DNA of 64,000 nt from Coleophoma eucalyptorum (taxonomy: Eukaryota; Ascomycota; Leotiomycetes; Helotiales; Dermateaceae): positions 1,178,001-1,242,000 of the forward strand of contig JALRME010000006.1 of NCBI GenBank assembly GCA_026120035.1, read 5' to 3'. Position 1 is the stretch's first letter. Every line of letters begins with the position of its first letter. A program made the position numbers and the translations under genes. Shown in pieces: positions 45,201 through 55,552 of the stretch. The notes under the pieces were generated by a model. It did no database searches. It had not been told where the DNA came from and saw only the letters and a list, made by a program, of their open reading frames with translations.

Positions 45201-47138
45201 TTATACGTTTCGTACCTTCTGCTGAGTCCTTCAATGGAATGATATCAAATCCACTGCCAGTGATACGAGCATCTAGTGTTGGAAACATCCTGACTTTCTC
45301 AACCCTTCCAGATCGACCAGCTCCTAGGCCCTGGAAAAGAGTATTGATTGCATTTAGAGCTCCCTGATAGTCCTGTGGTGTCCAGCCAACCACATTTGAG
45401 TGACCGATTAAGTGGAGGCCTGCTGCTACACCGGCAGACCGTACGCTTACCTTCCAGGCCGGAGGCGGATTACGGCCTTTTACGGATTTCTTTGCAGCAT
45501 CCCAAAGCTCCTGCGTGGCTTCCATACCGGCAAATCCGAGGCTATACTTATTGATGACAACTCTACCTTGGAATTCGTTGTCACCAGCGAGTATTTTCAT
45601 TGCTGCATAAAAGTCCTCCTGGACTTGATTTAATCCATGATTACCATCAAGATTCTTTGCAAGGATCCAGTACACGGTCATGGTTAGGCCGTTCTCTAAT
45701 CTGGCAAGCCGAATGACATGGTTGTCGTGGGCTGGGGTCTGCGACTTGGGCTGCAGGCTCCCAAGACGGCGCACAAACAAGAACTGGCTGCCACCATCCT
45801 GATGTAGCGACGCTCTTCCTGTGAGACAGCTTTCAAAAGCGTCCTTGTTATCGTGCCAAAACCTCTTGTAATTTCTTTGGCTGATTCTTAAGCTGAGAGC
45901 CTTGGAAAAATGGTCACTGTTGTCTACGCCGAAAAAGTCAATCATGAATGCCCATAAAGTATTCCCGTTGGCGGAACCACGACTTGGATAGCCTAATAGC
46001 CTCAAAGATGCATCAATAACTCCTTCTAAATCGCTGCTCGGAAGCTCAGTATAGCCATTGTAACCATAGACGGCGTAAGTATCCGGCAACTCGCCTCCAC
46101 GAAGCCGTAATCTTGGTTTCGGGAAGCCGCACTTCTGGAAAGCTACGTCTTGGGGGCCATTTCGACATGCATCGCCCGCATAGGACTTGATATCTTCAAT
46201 GCAGCCAGCACCCCCTCGCAACCCGAGCAAGGTTGGTCTCGCCCCTGCTTGCATCAGTCTTTATTAATTGCTTCATTAACCAGAAGCTTAAATTCGATAT
46301 ACTTACTTCGGTTCCCAGGATATCCATACAACCTCTCCCAATACTCATCCAAAAATTTTAATGGTGTCCCGCTATTTTGGACTCGTTGAATAAGCGGCAC
46401 GGTATCTTCCTTATCCTCAGGATCATTTTGGTCCTCATTAGGATTTATTAGTGCAAGTTGATTAGACACTGTAATGGGTTGTACCGGCAAACCAAACTTT
46501 GCCATCGCAAGCTTTGTGGCTATGTTGTCCATTTCACCTTTCCACTTTGGAGACCGCAGTGCAGCCTTGTAAGATTGGCTGTGCAACTGCTGTATATGCA
46601 ACAGGAAGCCTCCGGGGTCGTTTACGGGGCTGAGAAGCAGGGTTCTTTGGACCTCGTCAAGTTCATCCTCCATGATCTTTAGGGCGCTCTCGGTCTTCAG
46701 TCGCTCCCGTATGTGCTTGCGTACTTCTTGGTATATTGGACTGCTTTTTTCGACGCCTGGGTTGTGGACGATTTTCGACTTTGCGTCTTTTTCATTCAAA
46801 AACTGTTGTCGCTGTACTCTGACCATGTAGTCGTCAAGGCTCTGTGCTTGTATACGGGCAACAACATCCGGATCCAATGGCAAAGCAGCTAACGGTGTTA
46901 CTCCGTTATTTTTAGGATCAGGATTTCTTGCATCGTGATTCTGATCATCTTCCTCCTGCTCGGAATTTACACCAATAGAACCTGCTGATGCTTCGCCTTG
47001 ACGGTTAGAAGAGAAGACCCTAGCCCCTGCATCACTTGATGACTCTTGTCCAGTGTTAAGTAATGGGTTTTCAACTTCAGTGTAACTACTCCAATCCGAG
47101 CAATCGTCATCCTCTTGAGGTCGCTTGCCCAAAAACAT
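42299..47138 (-). CDS. Giant multi-zinc-finger protein with two LRGG motifs, unknown function
   Basis: Three minus-strand exons, 47138-46307, 46244-43545 and 43488-42299, give 1573 residues. The start is ATG 47138 (MFLGKRPQEDDD); a GTG extension to 47174 is unlikely. Intron 1 ends in tandem acceptors (AAG/CAG, both in frame). Residues 1-277 are charged and helical. At residues 286-289 there is LRGG and at 323-328 LRLRGG, identical to the ubiquitin C-terminus. Residues about 330-800 form a globular region of unknown fold (YAVYGYNGYTELPSSD onward; AGVAAGLHLIGHSNVVGW). From about residue 898 follow eight zinc-finger-like modules of CxxC-x(n)-H-x(3-4)-C/H type, for example CPICTEKF, CPLCDTES, CRVCYIKF, CDKCGLDM, CRHCGTDL, CGKCGVLL, CIQCGVET and CPSCNIRL. 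The last 380 residues are Lys/Ser/Glu-rich with nuclear localisation signals (RRSSRKRKRP). It is probably nuclear; its role is unknown. Confidence 0.8.
46093..46110 (-). other. LRLRGG motif (ubiquitin-tail hexapeptide) in the zinc-finger protein
   Basis: Six codons read Leu-Arg-Leu-Arg-Gly-Gly, identical to the last six residues of ubiquitin, the substrate site of deubiquitinases. A second copy, LRGG, lies at 46210-46221, 37 residues earlier. No complete ubiquitin fold precedes either one. Confidence 0.9.
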
Positions 47139-48566
47139 CTGCGCAACGGTACTTGGCCTTAACGCTGCGACCACAATACATGGAAACTAGGGAAAAGGGA
47201 CGACAAGAAAAAGACAACGAGGGTCGAGTTAAGGAAGAGGACTTCATAACAGACATAGTGCGCTTGCATTCTTGGTGGTAAGACATTGCCCATAGATGGA
47301 AATACATTCCTTTGTTCATTGGGTTCATATTGGCGATGATTTTCATTTTCTTCCACTGTACTGTTCTCGTAACGTGACACGTTGAGCACGTCAATACTGG
47401 ACACTACAACTGTAGCGACGAATATCTGCCGAGAGCCGTCGAGGAGAAGATATCGACCAGGTTCGTCGTTGATGGGGCTGGGGAAAGTGGGGGGGGGGAG
47501 AGGGTCACATAATCAGCTCCCAACCATCATATATGCAGAGGTTTGTTTTCGAGAGGATTGAAGGTGGTGCAAGGTGGTGCACCATTATTGTTGTGGGGTT
47601 TCAGACGAAAGGAAGTAGTCAAGCATTCCTAAGCGGCCAGCCACTGCACGACCTGGTGGAGCCCGTCTCCCGCCTTTCATCCAAACTAGGATGCCTCGGC
47701 AATGAGCTTGTGTACACACGGGCTCGGCGGGGTGGAAATCAACACTTGATTGAGAGGTCAACACATTATACTTTATGGTGTGGTTAATATCCACAATTTC
47801 CATCATTTTTTTTACATCTAACTTGACCAAACCGCAAGTGGCAAGTGGTAAGGTGCAAATCACAAGTTGCAGTCGTCGGAAGTCACGGTCACCTGACCCT
47901 AGCCCAACGGCGTCCAATGGGCCTGTGAACAGCCAACAACACTCATCTCCCCACGATATGGTTTTGACAATGCAGAATACATCCAGACCAGAATTACTAA
48001 TCCCCAAGCGGGGTAAATGTAAATAAGAATACCCGCAAATCTGGGTTAATTGCGTTCTCCGAAGAGTCCTTGTTGGTCGATAGCTCGCAGAACAGGCGTA
48101 CGCAGCCCTCGCAAGCTCGCAAGCAGCCTGCAGTCATGCATCGTCAGCTCGCAAAGGTGGAGAAAATACTCTGGCAGCTGTGGGACCACCATTCTGACAT
48201 GGAGTGACCAACACTGAATATACAGGGCAGTTGACAGTTATGGGCCAAGTGATAAGCCCCGCCCAAATTGGCACAAGAGTGTTGTCAGATAGCTATATAT
48301 GTTTCACATGGGAGCCTCCATCACGAAACTTAGAATGTGGAATTAGGACATAGCGGAAGAGAGTTATTATTGTCAATGCAATTTGATTTGTCCTTGCGTC
48401 TGTGCCGTTACGCAAAATAATCCTCCGATCTTGGTCCTGATCTTGCATGTTCAACATGATAGACTGACTTTATGCTATAAACTGTTACCAGCCCTGAATC
48501 CATGTGCCCAATGCCCTTCCCACCGACTGCACTGTATCTGCTCTTTCTCTCTCCCATCCTTTCAAA
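47139..48566. promoter_or_regulatory. Divergent promoter region
   Basis: 1.4 kb between the starts of the zinc-finger gene (-) and the second MFS gene (+). It contains a 10-G run at 47489-47498 and several short direct repeats of the type CAAGTGGCAAGTGG (about 47835) and CTCGCAAGCTCGCAAG (about 48108). No gene was recognised. Confidence 0.45.
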
Positions 48567-50817
48567 ATGTCAAATCGTCGCCTAGCCAATATGCCAGGCA
48601 TTGAACTAAACAGCACGGAGACTCTCTGTGAATACTGCAACCATAGTATCACCCTCACATGTACCCCCAGAGAACCCCAGAGTGCGAGGCCCAAAAACGT
48701 CACTAGGAACTCCAAGTCACCCTATCTTGCGGAGAAGAAGGTACCTCGAACAGCCGGTCAAGGAGTATGCTTAACACCACCGGCTGGGGAGGAGACTGTA
48801 ACTAGACCAAACATCGTCTATGTCAAACGAGATGCAAGAAATCTCCTTACGGAAGAGTCCATTCTCAACTCAGTTCCATTTTCGCCTTGGAGTGCTGGCC
48901 GTCCTAGAACTGTCTATATCTATGAGTACTCAAGCTCATCGGAGACTATAAATGAGCCATATTATCCTCCAAGGATTTCCAAGAAGTCTTTACCAGCCAA
49001 TAGACTCTCGGCCGACTCAATTAATTACGGCAAGAAGGCATCTCCGCCTGACTGGGATGGACCAGACGATCCCGACAATCCCAAAATCTGGCCTACCGGG
49101 AAGCGCATTTTTCATACTTCCATACCCGCATTCTATGGTTTTGTCCTGTAAGAATATATGAGCTTACTCAAGAACCTGGTCTCTGACTTTTTATAGGACG
49201 GTTGGACTATCAACATACTCGCCATCTATCCCGTTGGTGCAGGCCTATTTCAACACCAGCAGAGAAATTGCTGTTCTTCCCTTGTCTGCTTACTGTATTG
49301 GCTTTATCATAGGGCCTCTGTTGACAGCACCGCTTTCCGAAATATATGTACGCGCTTAGTTCAGCCAGCCGGCAACGTTCCCAGTTTGATCAGCATGAGC
49401 TAACTATCTCGTTTCAGGGCAGACGAATAATTTACTGGGCGACTTTACCGCTGTTGCTTATCAACTTGGCTATTGCTACAGCTTCGAATAATCTTATTAT
49501 TTTAATTGTTTTCAGATTTCTTGCTGGACTTGGTGGTTCAGGATCATTGGCCGTTGGTGCTGGTAATTAAAAATATACTTCTGGTCTTGTGAAGATATGC
49601 TAACATGACCACAGGCAGCATTGCGGATTTGTGGGATGGCCCAAAACGTGGGAAAGCAATGATCTTCTACATTCTGGCACCGTTTCTGGGCCCAGCTCTA
49701 GGTAAGGATGAAGTATTGACACCGAATATCCACGGTTTCTAACCTTGACCTAGGACCACTTGTCGGCGCATACATAGTGCACGATTTTAACGACAACTGG
49801 AAATATTCTCAATGGGTGCTCTTCATGATCGCAGCCCCTATCGCCATCGCTGTTATCTTCATGAAAGAAACGTCAAAAATGCGCATCCTACATCTGAGGA
49901 ACAAGAAGCGCGGCATCAGGCTCTCTTCCCAACAGACCAGCGTGAAATTCGTTATGCAGAAGTTAACTACTGCCATGTGGAGACCTGTTGATATGATGAT
50001 CTTTGAGGTAAGTCTATTATTTTACTTCTTTGAGAAACCCTTGAATGCGAAACTAATTTGGACAGCCACTTGTATGCTTCTTGAGCATCTACACTGGATT
50101 TGCTTTCGCGATGATGTTTTCCTTTTTTGGATCCTACAATTACGTCTTCACTACAGTCTACGGCTTCACTGAACGAGGAGTCGGCTTGGCATTCATTGGT
50201 CTCATTGTTGGTATGTTACAAAAACGAGATAACATATCAACATTCGCTAATGCAATCTATAGGCTTCCTACTTGCTATTGCAACATTTGGTATCTTCGAT
50301 CATACCTTTTATCGTAGGGCCTTTATCAATGCTGCTGGCCAACCTGCACCAGAACACAGGCTCTATGCTGCAATGGTTGGAAGTGTTATGCTCCCAATTG
50401 GTCTCTTTGTGAGTTATATCCCTGAAATGAAGTTCTAAAAGGTTGAAACTGACCATATCTGTGCAGTGGTTTGCGTGGTCGCCTCGAAAAGATATTCACT
50501 GGATCGTTCCTGTTGAAGCAGGTGTCCCATTTGGTTGGGGAGCACTTACAATTTTCATATCGTCGACTACGTATCTTGTTGACGTGTATGGAGCCGGCAA
50601 TGGAGCATCTGCTGTTGCTGCGAATGGCATTCTTCGATATGCTTTTGGAGCTGCATTCCCGCTCTTTACGATCCAGATGTATGAGAAACTAGGCATACAA
50701 TGGGCCGGAACGGTCTTTGCGGGTATCAGTGTCGTTATGCTGCCGGTACCTTGGGTATTCTTTGCATATGGGAAAATTCTCAGACAGAGGAGTCGATACG
50801 AGACTAGTCAGTTATAA
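48567..50817 (+). CDS. MFS transporter, DHA1-type, with long N-terminal tail
   Basis: Eight exons (48567-49147, 49197-49347, 49418-49562, 49615-49701, 49754-50007, 50066-50210, 50263-50408, 50467-50817) give 619 residues; every junction preserves frame. The start is ATG 48567 ([10 protein letters not shown]). The cytosolic N-terminus of about 180 residues includes a small Cys cluster ([13 protein letters not shown]), then [14 protein letters not shown], a family signature. Helices follow, with LSEIYGRRIIYW as motif [14 protein letters not shown] (motif C-like), and the central loop. The second half has [25 protein letters not shown] and [27 protein letters not shown], typical of fungal polyamine/multidrug DHA1 members. 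It is a proton antiporter at the plasma membrane by family; the substrate is unknown. It is much more intron-rich than the other MFS gene in the window. Confidence 0.92.
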
Positions 50818-51169
50818 AATCTGAGCAGTTGTGCAGACTTGAGAGATTAGGAGCTCTTGTATTGAAAGAAGAAATCCGGGAATTTGGATTTGATGTTATA
50901 ATACCTACATATACCCCTATAAGAAGCGTTAGATTTTAAAGTCCTCCAGCCGCCCTCATTGACTAGAAAAGTGCTGTATCTCCTTAAGGCAATTACTTAG
51001 TCGACATTTTGAAAGGATGGTACCTACACGTGACTGAAACGACAACACCAACTCGTTTGCTGTCATTGGCTGAACGTTTCGGTTCGGAGAATCCATGAAC
51101 CCGCAGAATCATGCGTGAGCTCGAAAAGCATCTCCATGAACTCTTTGTCGGAAGCATCAATGTCCAGCT
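50818..51169. other. Intergenic (MFS to COX10)
   Basis: 350 bp in tandem orientation, 3'UTR then COX10 promoter. I see nothing further. Confidence 0.5.
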
Positions 51170-52654
51170 ATGATTGTACGGTCCACGCCCGCGAGTGTGT
51201 TTCGAACCAATGGTTTTCATAGCATATGTTTGCCTTGTCTGCAACAGACCGGACCAACAGCCAGACAATCGATAACGCGCCACTTCTCACGAACATCGAA
51301 TGTTAAAGTTGCAATTGCTGGAGCAAGCCCAAGGCTGCGAGCAGAATATTTCTCTGCCAATTCCCTGTTAGAGAAAGCGCGCGCAAGTGCTCGGAGAGGT
51401 GCAATTACTACGACGGCAACTCAAGAGAGTCTCAATGGCAAGAATGGTCCGAGTATTATAGACCAGATACCTGCAGCGACAACGGCGAAGACAGTCGAGG
51501 AATTACCCCACCGACGACGGCAGAGACTACGAAAAGAAGCAGTAGCAGCAGACCTAGTCCTGCCAGAAAATGCTTCTGACACTCTTACCACCAAAGCTTC
51601 TGCAGCTCCACCCTCTTCTTTCCGCCGAATTGCTTCATCATGCCTTGCATTGACTAAACCACGTCTTTCCGTACTCGTCGTCCTGACAGCTATGGCATCA
51701 TATTCACTATATCCGGTGTCAGAGATTCTCTCGCCCTCTTTAACCGAAGCTCCTTCTCTCAGCACGCTCACTCTTTTCTTCCTTGGAACTGGGACGTTGT
51801 TGTGTTCTTCGAGCGCAAATGCTTTCAACATGCTGTACGAACCGAAGTGGGATGCGATGATGAGTCGAACAAAGAATAGACCACTTGTTCGAGGGTTGAT
51901 ATCTACACGCGGCGCAGCTATTTTCGCCATAGCAAGCGGCCTGGTTGGAATTGGTTCACTCTACTATGGTGTAAACCCTACGGTGTCATTCCTTGGCGCC
52001 CTGAACATCGTCCTCTATGCTGGAATATACACACCTCTGAAGAGAGTGTCGGTCCTAAACACCTGGGTTGGAGCAGTGGTAGGAGGAATCCCGCCGTTGA
52101 TGGGTTGGGCTGCAGCAGCAGGCCAATCCGCACGGCACGGTGACTGGCAGGAGCTCCTGCTTAGCGATGAGAGCATTGGAGGTTGGATTATGGCATCTCT
52201 GCTTGTTTCCTGGCAATTTGCACACTTCATGGCTCTCTCTTGGTCCATTCGGGAAGAGTACAAACAAGCTGGGTACAAGATGCTCTCGTGGGTAAACCCA
52301 GCTCGCAATGGGCGTGTTGCCCTCCGCTACAGCTTAACCTTCCTTCCACTCTGCATTGCCCTTTGCTACACAGGGGTCACAGAATGGTCTTTCGCCATCG
52401 CTAGCACACCAGTCAATATCTGGCTTGTGCGAGAAGCATATAAATTTTGGAAATACGAGGGTCACAAGGGCAGTGCTCGCGGCCTGTTCTGGGCAAGCGT
52501 ATGGCACCTACCCGCAATACTAATCCTAGCAATGGTGGAGAAAAAAGGAATGTGGCAACGAGTGTGGAGAGCGGCTTTTGGAGAACCGGATCTTGAGGAT
52601 GAAGAGTGGGAAGATGAAGATGATGCTGTTCTACCGATACCATCTCGATCATGA
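51170..52654 (+). CDS. COX10: Protoheme IX farnesyltransferase, mitochondrial (heme O synthase)
   Basis: Single exon, 494 residues, ATG at 51170. The enzyme adds a farnesyl group to heme B, making heme O, the precursor of heme A for cytochrome c oxidase, in the mitochondrial inner membrane. An Arg/Ser-rich presequence (MIVRSTPASVFRTNG; RQSITRHFSRTS) fits mitochondrial import. The UbiA-type prenyltransferase core begins at LTKPRLSVLVVLTA (about residue 161). The first Asp-rich motif is NAFNMLYEPKWDAMMSRTKN (residues 217-236, with Asn220, Asp228, Arg233 and RPL). The second region includes YTPLKRVSVLNTWVGAVVGGIPPLMGW and WQFAHFMALSW. The C-terminus is acidic (DLEDEEWEDEDD), as in other filamentous fungi. 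Length and motifs match COX10. It is a housekeeping gene with no sign of transfer. Confidence 0.96.
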   Translation: MIVRSTPASVFRTNGFHSICLPCLQQTGPTARQSITRHFSRTSNVKVAIAGASPRLRAEYFSANSLLEKARASARRGAITTTATQESLNGKNGPSIIDQIPAATTAKTVEELPHRRRQRLRKEAVAADLVLPENASDTLTTKASAAPPSSFRRIASSCLALTKPRLSVLVVLTAMASYSLYPVSEILSPSLTEAPSLSTLTLFFLGTGTLLCSSSANAFNMLYEPKWDAMMSRTKNRPLVRGLISTRGAAIFAIASGLVGIGSLYYGVNPTVSFLGALNIVLYAGIYTPLKRVSVLNTWVGAVVGGIPPLMGWAAAAGQSARHGDWQELLLSDESIGGWIMASLLVSWQFAHFMALSWSIREEYKQAGYKMLSWVNPARNGRVALRYSLTFLPLCIALCYTGVTEWSFAIASTPVNIWLVREAYKFWKYEGHKGSARGLFWASVWHLPAILILAMVEKKGMWQRVWRAAFGEPDLEDEEWEDEDDAVLPIPSRS

Positions 52655-52951
52655 GGAAAATTCTCGACTTCTTTATTTTTTTGTGTATATGTTTCCTGTA
52701 AGATATATGCTTCGGCACAGGGTGTTAAGGAGGTCATTCTCGCATCTACGAACTCTGTAAATCAAAGTCATTATATTCCATTCACCATGCATCTTCGCAT
52801 GATTGGCCACTTTGTACAATTACAGAAAATTGTCTACCGACTTGACGCAAAATCGTCGCAAAACCCAAAAATATTTCCCACGGCAAGGACTCCAAGAACA
52901 CCTTTTCGACCCCAGGAAATGAATGACTGCAGAGAAATTCTTCCTGCTGAT
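52655..52951. other. Short intergenic stretch, convergent 3' ends
   Basis: About 300 bp between COX10 (+) and the Myb-like gene (-). I see nothing. Confidence 0.5.
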
Positions 52952-54056
52952 TTAGCTCGTGCGGTTGATGATGGCACCGATACCCATGTCCATACTCGGG
53001 AGCCTTTGCTGATACTGCGGACGTCCAACCTGATGAGTGTGCAGGTGCTGCTGCTGATGGTATGCACCAGTGCTCAGATACGGATTACTCGCATAGACAG
53101 CAGCAGCACTCTCAGCACTACCAGCGCTCCCCGAAGGATGATAGCCTTGCGAGGCATCACTCCCATCATCATAATCACCATCGTCGTCGCAGTCACCCTC
53201 ATCCTCCTCCCCATCCGGTCCCAAGCCAGAAATCCCGCTGTCATTTCCCGGCCCGACATTGTCGCTGCAGAACTCTCCCGACAGTCTCTCCCTGCGCACG
53301 CCACTACGCGCAGCGGCCTGCAGGTTCTTCAGCCCGCTCCCCATGCATTTGGCCTCCACCACCGCCCACTTCTCGCCCGTCGCTGCCGCGAGCCCGCTCC
53401 AGATCTCTTTGCGCATGCTCATGTAGTTGCGTGCGAGTGTCTCGAGCTTAAGTGCGTCCCAGTCTGACGCGGAGCGGCGCTCCATCAGGCGCTCGTGCCG
53501 CTTGCGACATGCGCTGAGGTGGCTTGTTAGTTTTTCGTACCCAGTGAGCGATGGGCGTGAGTAAAAAAAAGACTTACTTGGGGGTCTTGCTCGGGAAGTA
53601 GGCTGCTTGGATAGGTGCCCAGTTCATCCCCTGAGCTCGTGCGGCCATGAGGGTCTGGTCATCTTGCGGATTCCACGCGCCAGATGAGGGACGAAGGGAG
53701 TGTGCTGATTGGGTCTGAGACTGGGGTTGGAGGTGGGACTGGGCCTGGATGGCTTGATAGTGATGTGGCTGGAGGGATTGCACTGGCCCTCCATTAGCAT
53801 AGGAATAAGTTTGTGGCTGCATGCTGGCAGTGTTGTAGTATTGGTGCGAGAGTTGAGGCATTGGCTCGATTGGGATGTGAGTTGGTTGTGCTGGTTGCTC
53901 AGTTGCTGTTTGTCTAGTGGAGGAACGAGTGGCTAGTCGACGACGTTGCTGTTGTCTTCGTTGCTGGTGTTGCTGTTGTTGAGCCGGTGATGGTCTCAGT
54001 GGTGTGTCTCGATGATATCCTTGTTGTTGTTTTCTCTGACGAGCGACCTTGGGCAT
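52952..54056 (-). CDS. Myb/SANT-like DNA-binding protein, Gln-rich
   Basis: Two minus-strand exons, 54056-53578 and 53513-52952, give 346 residues. The N-terminus is Gln/Arg-rich (QQQQHQQRRQQQRRR) and probably disordered. The Myb-like helix-turn-helix spans residues 126-180: GAWNPQDDQTLMAARAQGMN, WAPIQAAYFPSKTP, and after the splice NACRKRHERLMERR. The regularly spaced Trp (W-x-x-x-x-D...W) and the CRKRHxRL recognition helix are typical of single-repeat fungal Myb factors. The intron lies exactly inside this domain, supporting the model. Downstream are a helical region (DWDALKLETLARNYMSMRKE), an acidic patch (DGEEDEGDCDDDGDYDDG) and a Gln/His-rich tail. It is probably a nuclear transcription factor; target genes are unknown. 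Confidence 0.87.
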
Positions 54057-55552
54057 CTGGTGCAGAATGCCTCGGCAAAAGAATGAATAAAAGAACGAAG
54101 AGTAGCTGCCCCTCCTGGAGGATGCTCAAGTAGTCTGTCCAATAATGTTGGTGTTTGAGATTATATACGAGAACGAATGGAGGTCGTGTTAAACAGAGGG
54201 TCGACACGAAGCGACGGTATGAGACAGAGAAGAGCTAGATAGGAGATAGGAAAGATGCACTTTGCGGGGTATCAAAAGGAGATGAGATGGAAAGTGAGTG
54301 AAAGTGGATTGGAGTATGAAGTAAAAAGGCCCATGAAGAGGACCTGAGGTCTGTACTTTATACACCTTGGTCAAGACCAGGCCAACCCGCAAGGATGCAG
54401 AACAAAGACCAGGTTTGTTTATAGCTTCATAAACGCCTGCGTCAAGGGAGTGTGTAGCGATGAAATATCCTTTCCCAGTTGAGATGAGACTATGCCCACG
54501 ATCATCCATTGCCGCACATGAAACATGTCCAAGGTCTTTCTTTAGAAGACCCGTTGACCGGTTCAGTAACCGTCCAGGACGCCAGACGCCAGGACGACCG
54601 GATCCCCCATCGTCTCGCTCCACCACGAAACAGGCACGGGGAAGCATATCGCGATTCAGCAGCCGCGAGGTCTCCAAATATCGAGATGCGCGATCAGGCA
54701 CGAGCTTGTATTGGCTGCTCGTTCTTGACTCTCGTTGCTCTTCTGGCGGTTGTCTCATTTGGCTCTTTGCGCTGGGCCTGCTCGGCGGTTAGAGCTTCCA
54801 GCGCTCTGGTTCGGCGGTAAGCAGGAGGCTGAAGCCAAAAATAACTCCCTTCTTGCACGATGTGGAGTAGTGTGAAATAAAGTAGACATGGTTGAGATGA
54901 ATGCAAGAAGGTGACTGTCGTCGTATTCATCTGGTCGTTGTCTGATGTAACAGATATCTTTGTCTCTTAGCGCCCATGTTGTATAAATGATCCAGACGAG
55001 GCGACGTTAAGATTGCGATTGCTATTTTAGACATGGTCGCGTAGCTCCTTCAGTTCCCATTAACACCTTGGTCATGTTTGTCCTCTTCTCTAATCTTGAG
55101 CCTCTGGACCGAATGCTAAGTATCTTAGAGTTGGGGTACCTTGAATTCATTGATCGGGAGTATTATCAACATCACGGGAGTTGCTATCGTGAGGAAGCAT
55201 CTCACAGCGCTTGGAGTGATCGGCTAAAATGAACAGGCGAGACTTGATTGCCAATGCTGTGCCGCTCGTCTCAAGTACCGTAAGGACCGGGGTGCTTTAC
55301 TTCCCGAAGTCTTAAATGGGATAGCAAGTATAAGGAGAGTCCTTTAAGATTCTTCCTTATGTTCTCCATGAATTGATATCTGTATTAATTATGGTATATA
55401 AGAGTATCATTAAATTTCCTCTCCTGGTATCATTCGATTTATCATAATATACAATAATCAGAACCGTCCACTCCCAATTAAAAATATGTATATACATGAA
55501 GGACATCGTTGGAACTCTCTTCCATAATTATCGTTTAAATCACATTACGGCT
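54057..55552. other. Intergenic region upstream of the Myb-like gene
   Basis: About 1.5 kb between the Myb-like gene start and the 3' end of the NUP gene. A 189-codon ORF at 54189-54758 (-) has no coding character. The right part is AT-rich (55380-55500). I see nothing more. Confidence 0.5.

Noticed and set aside
54189..54758. 189-codon minus-strand ORF upstream of the Myb-like gene
   Set aside because: No motif, no start context and mixed low-complexity composition; it lies in the expected leader region of the Myb-like gene.
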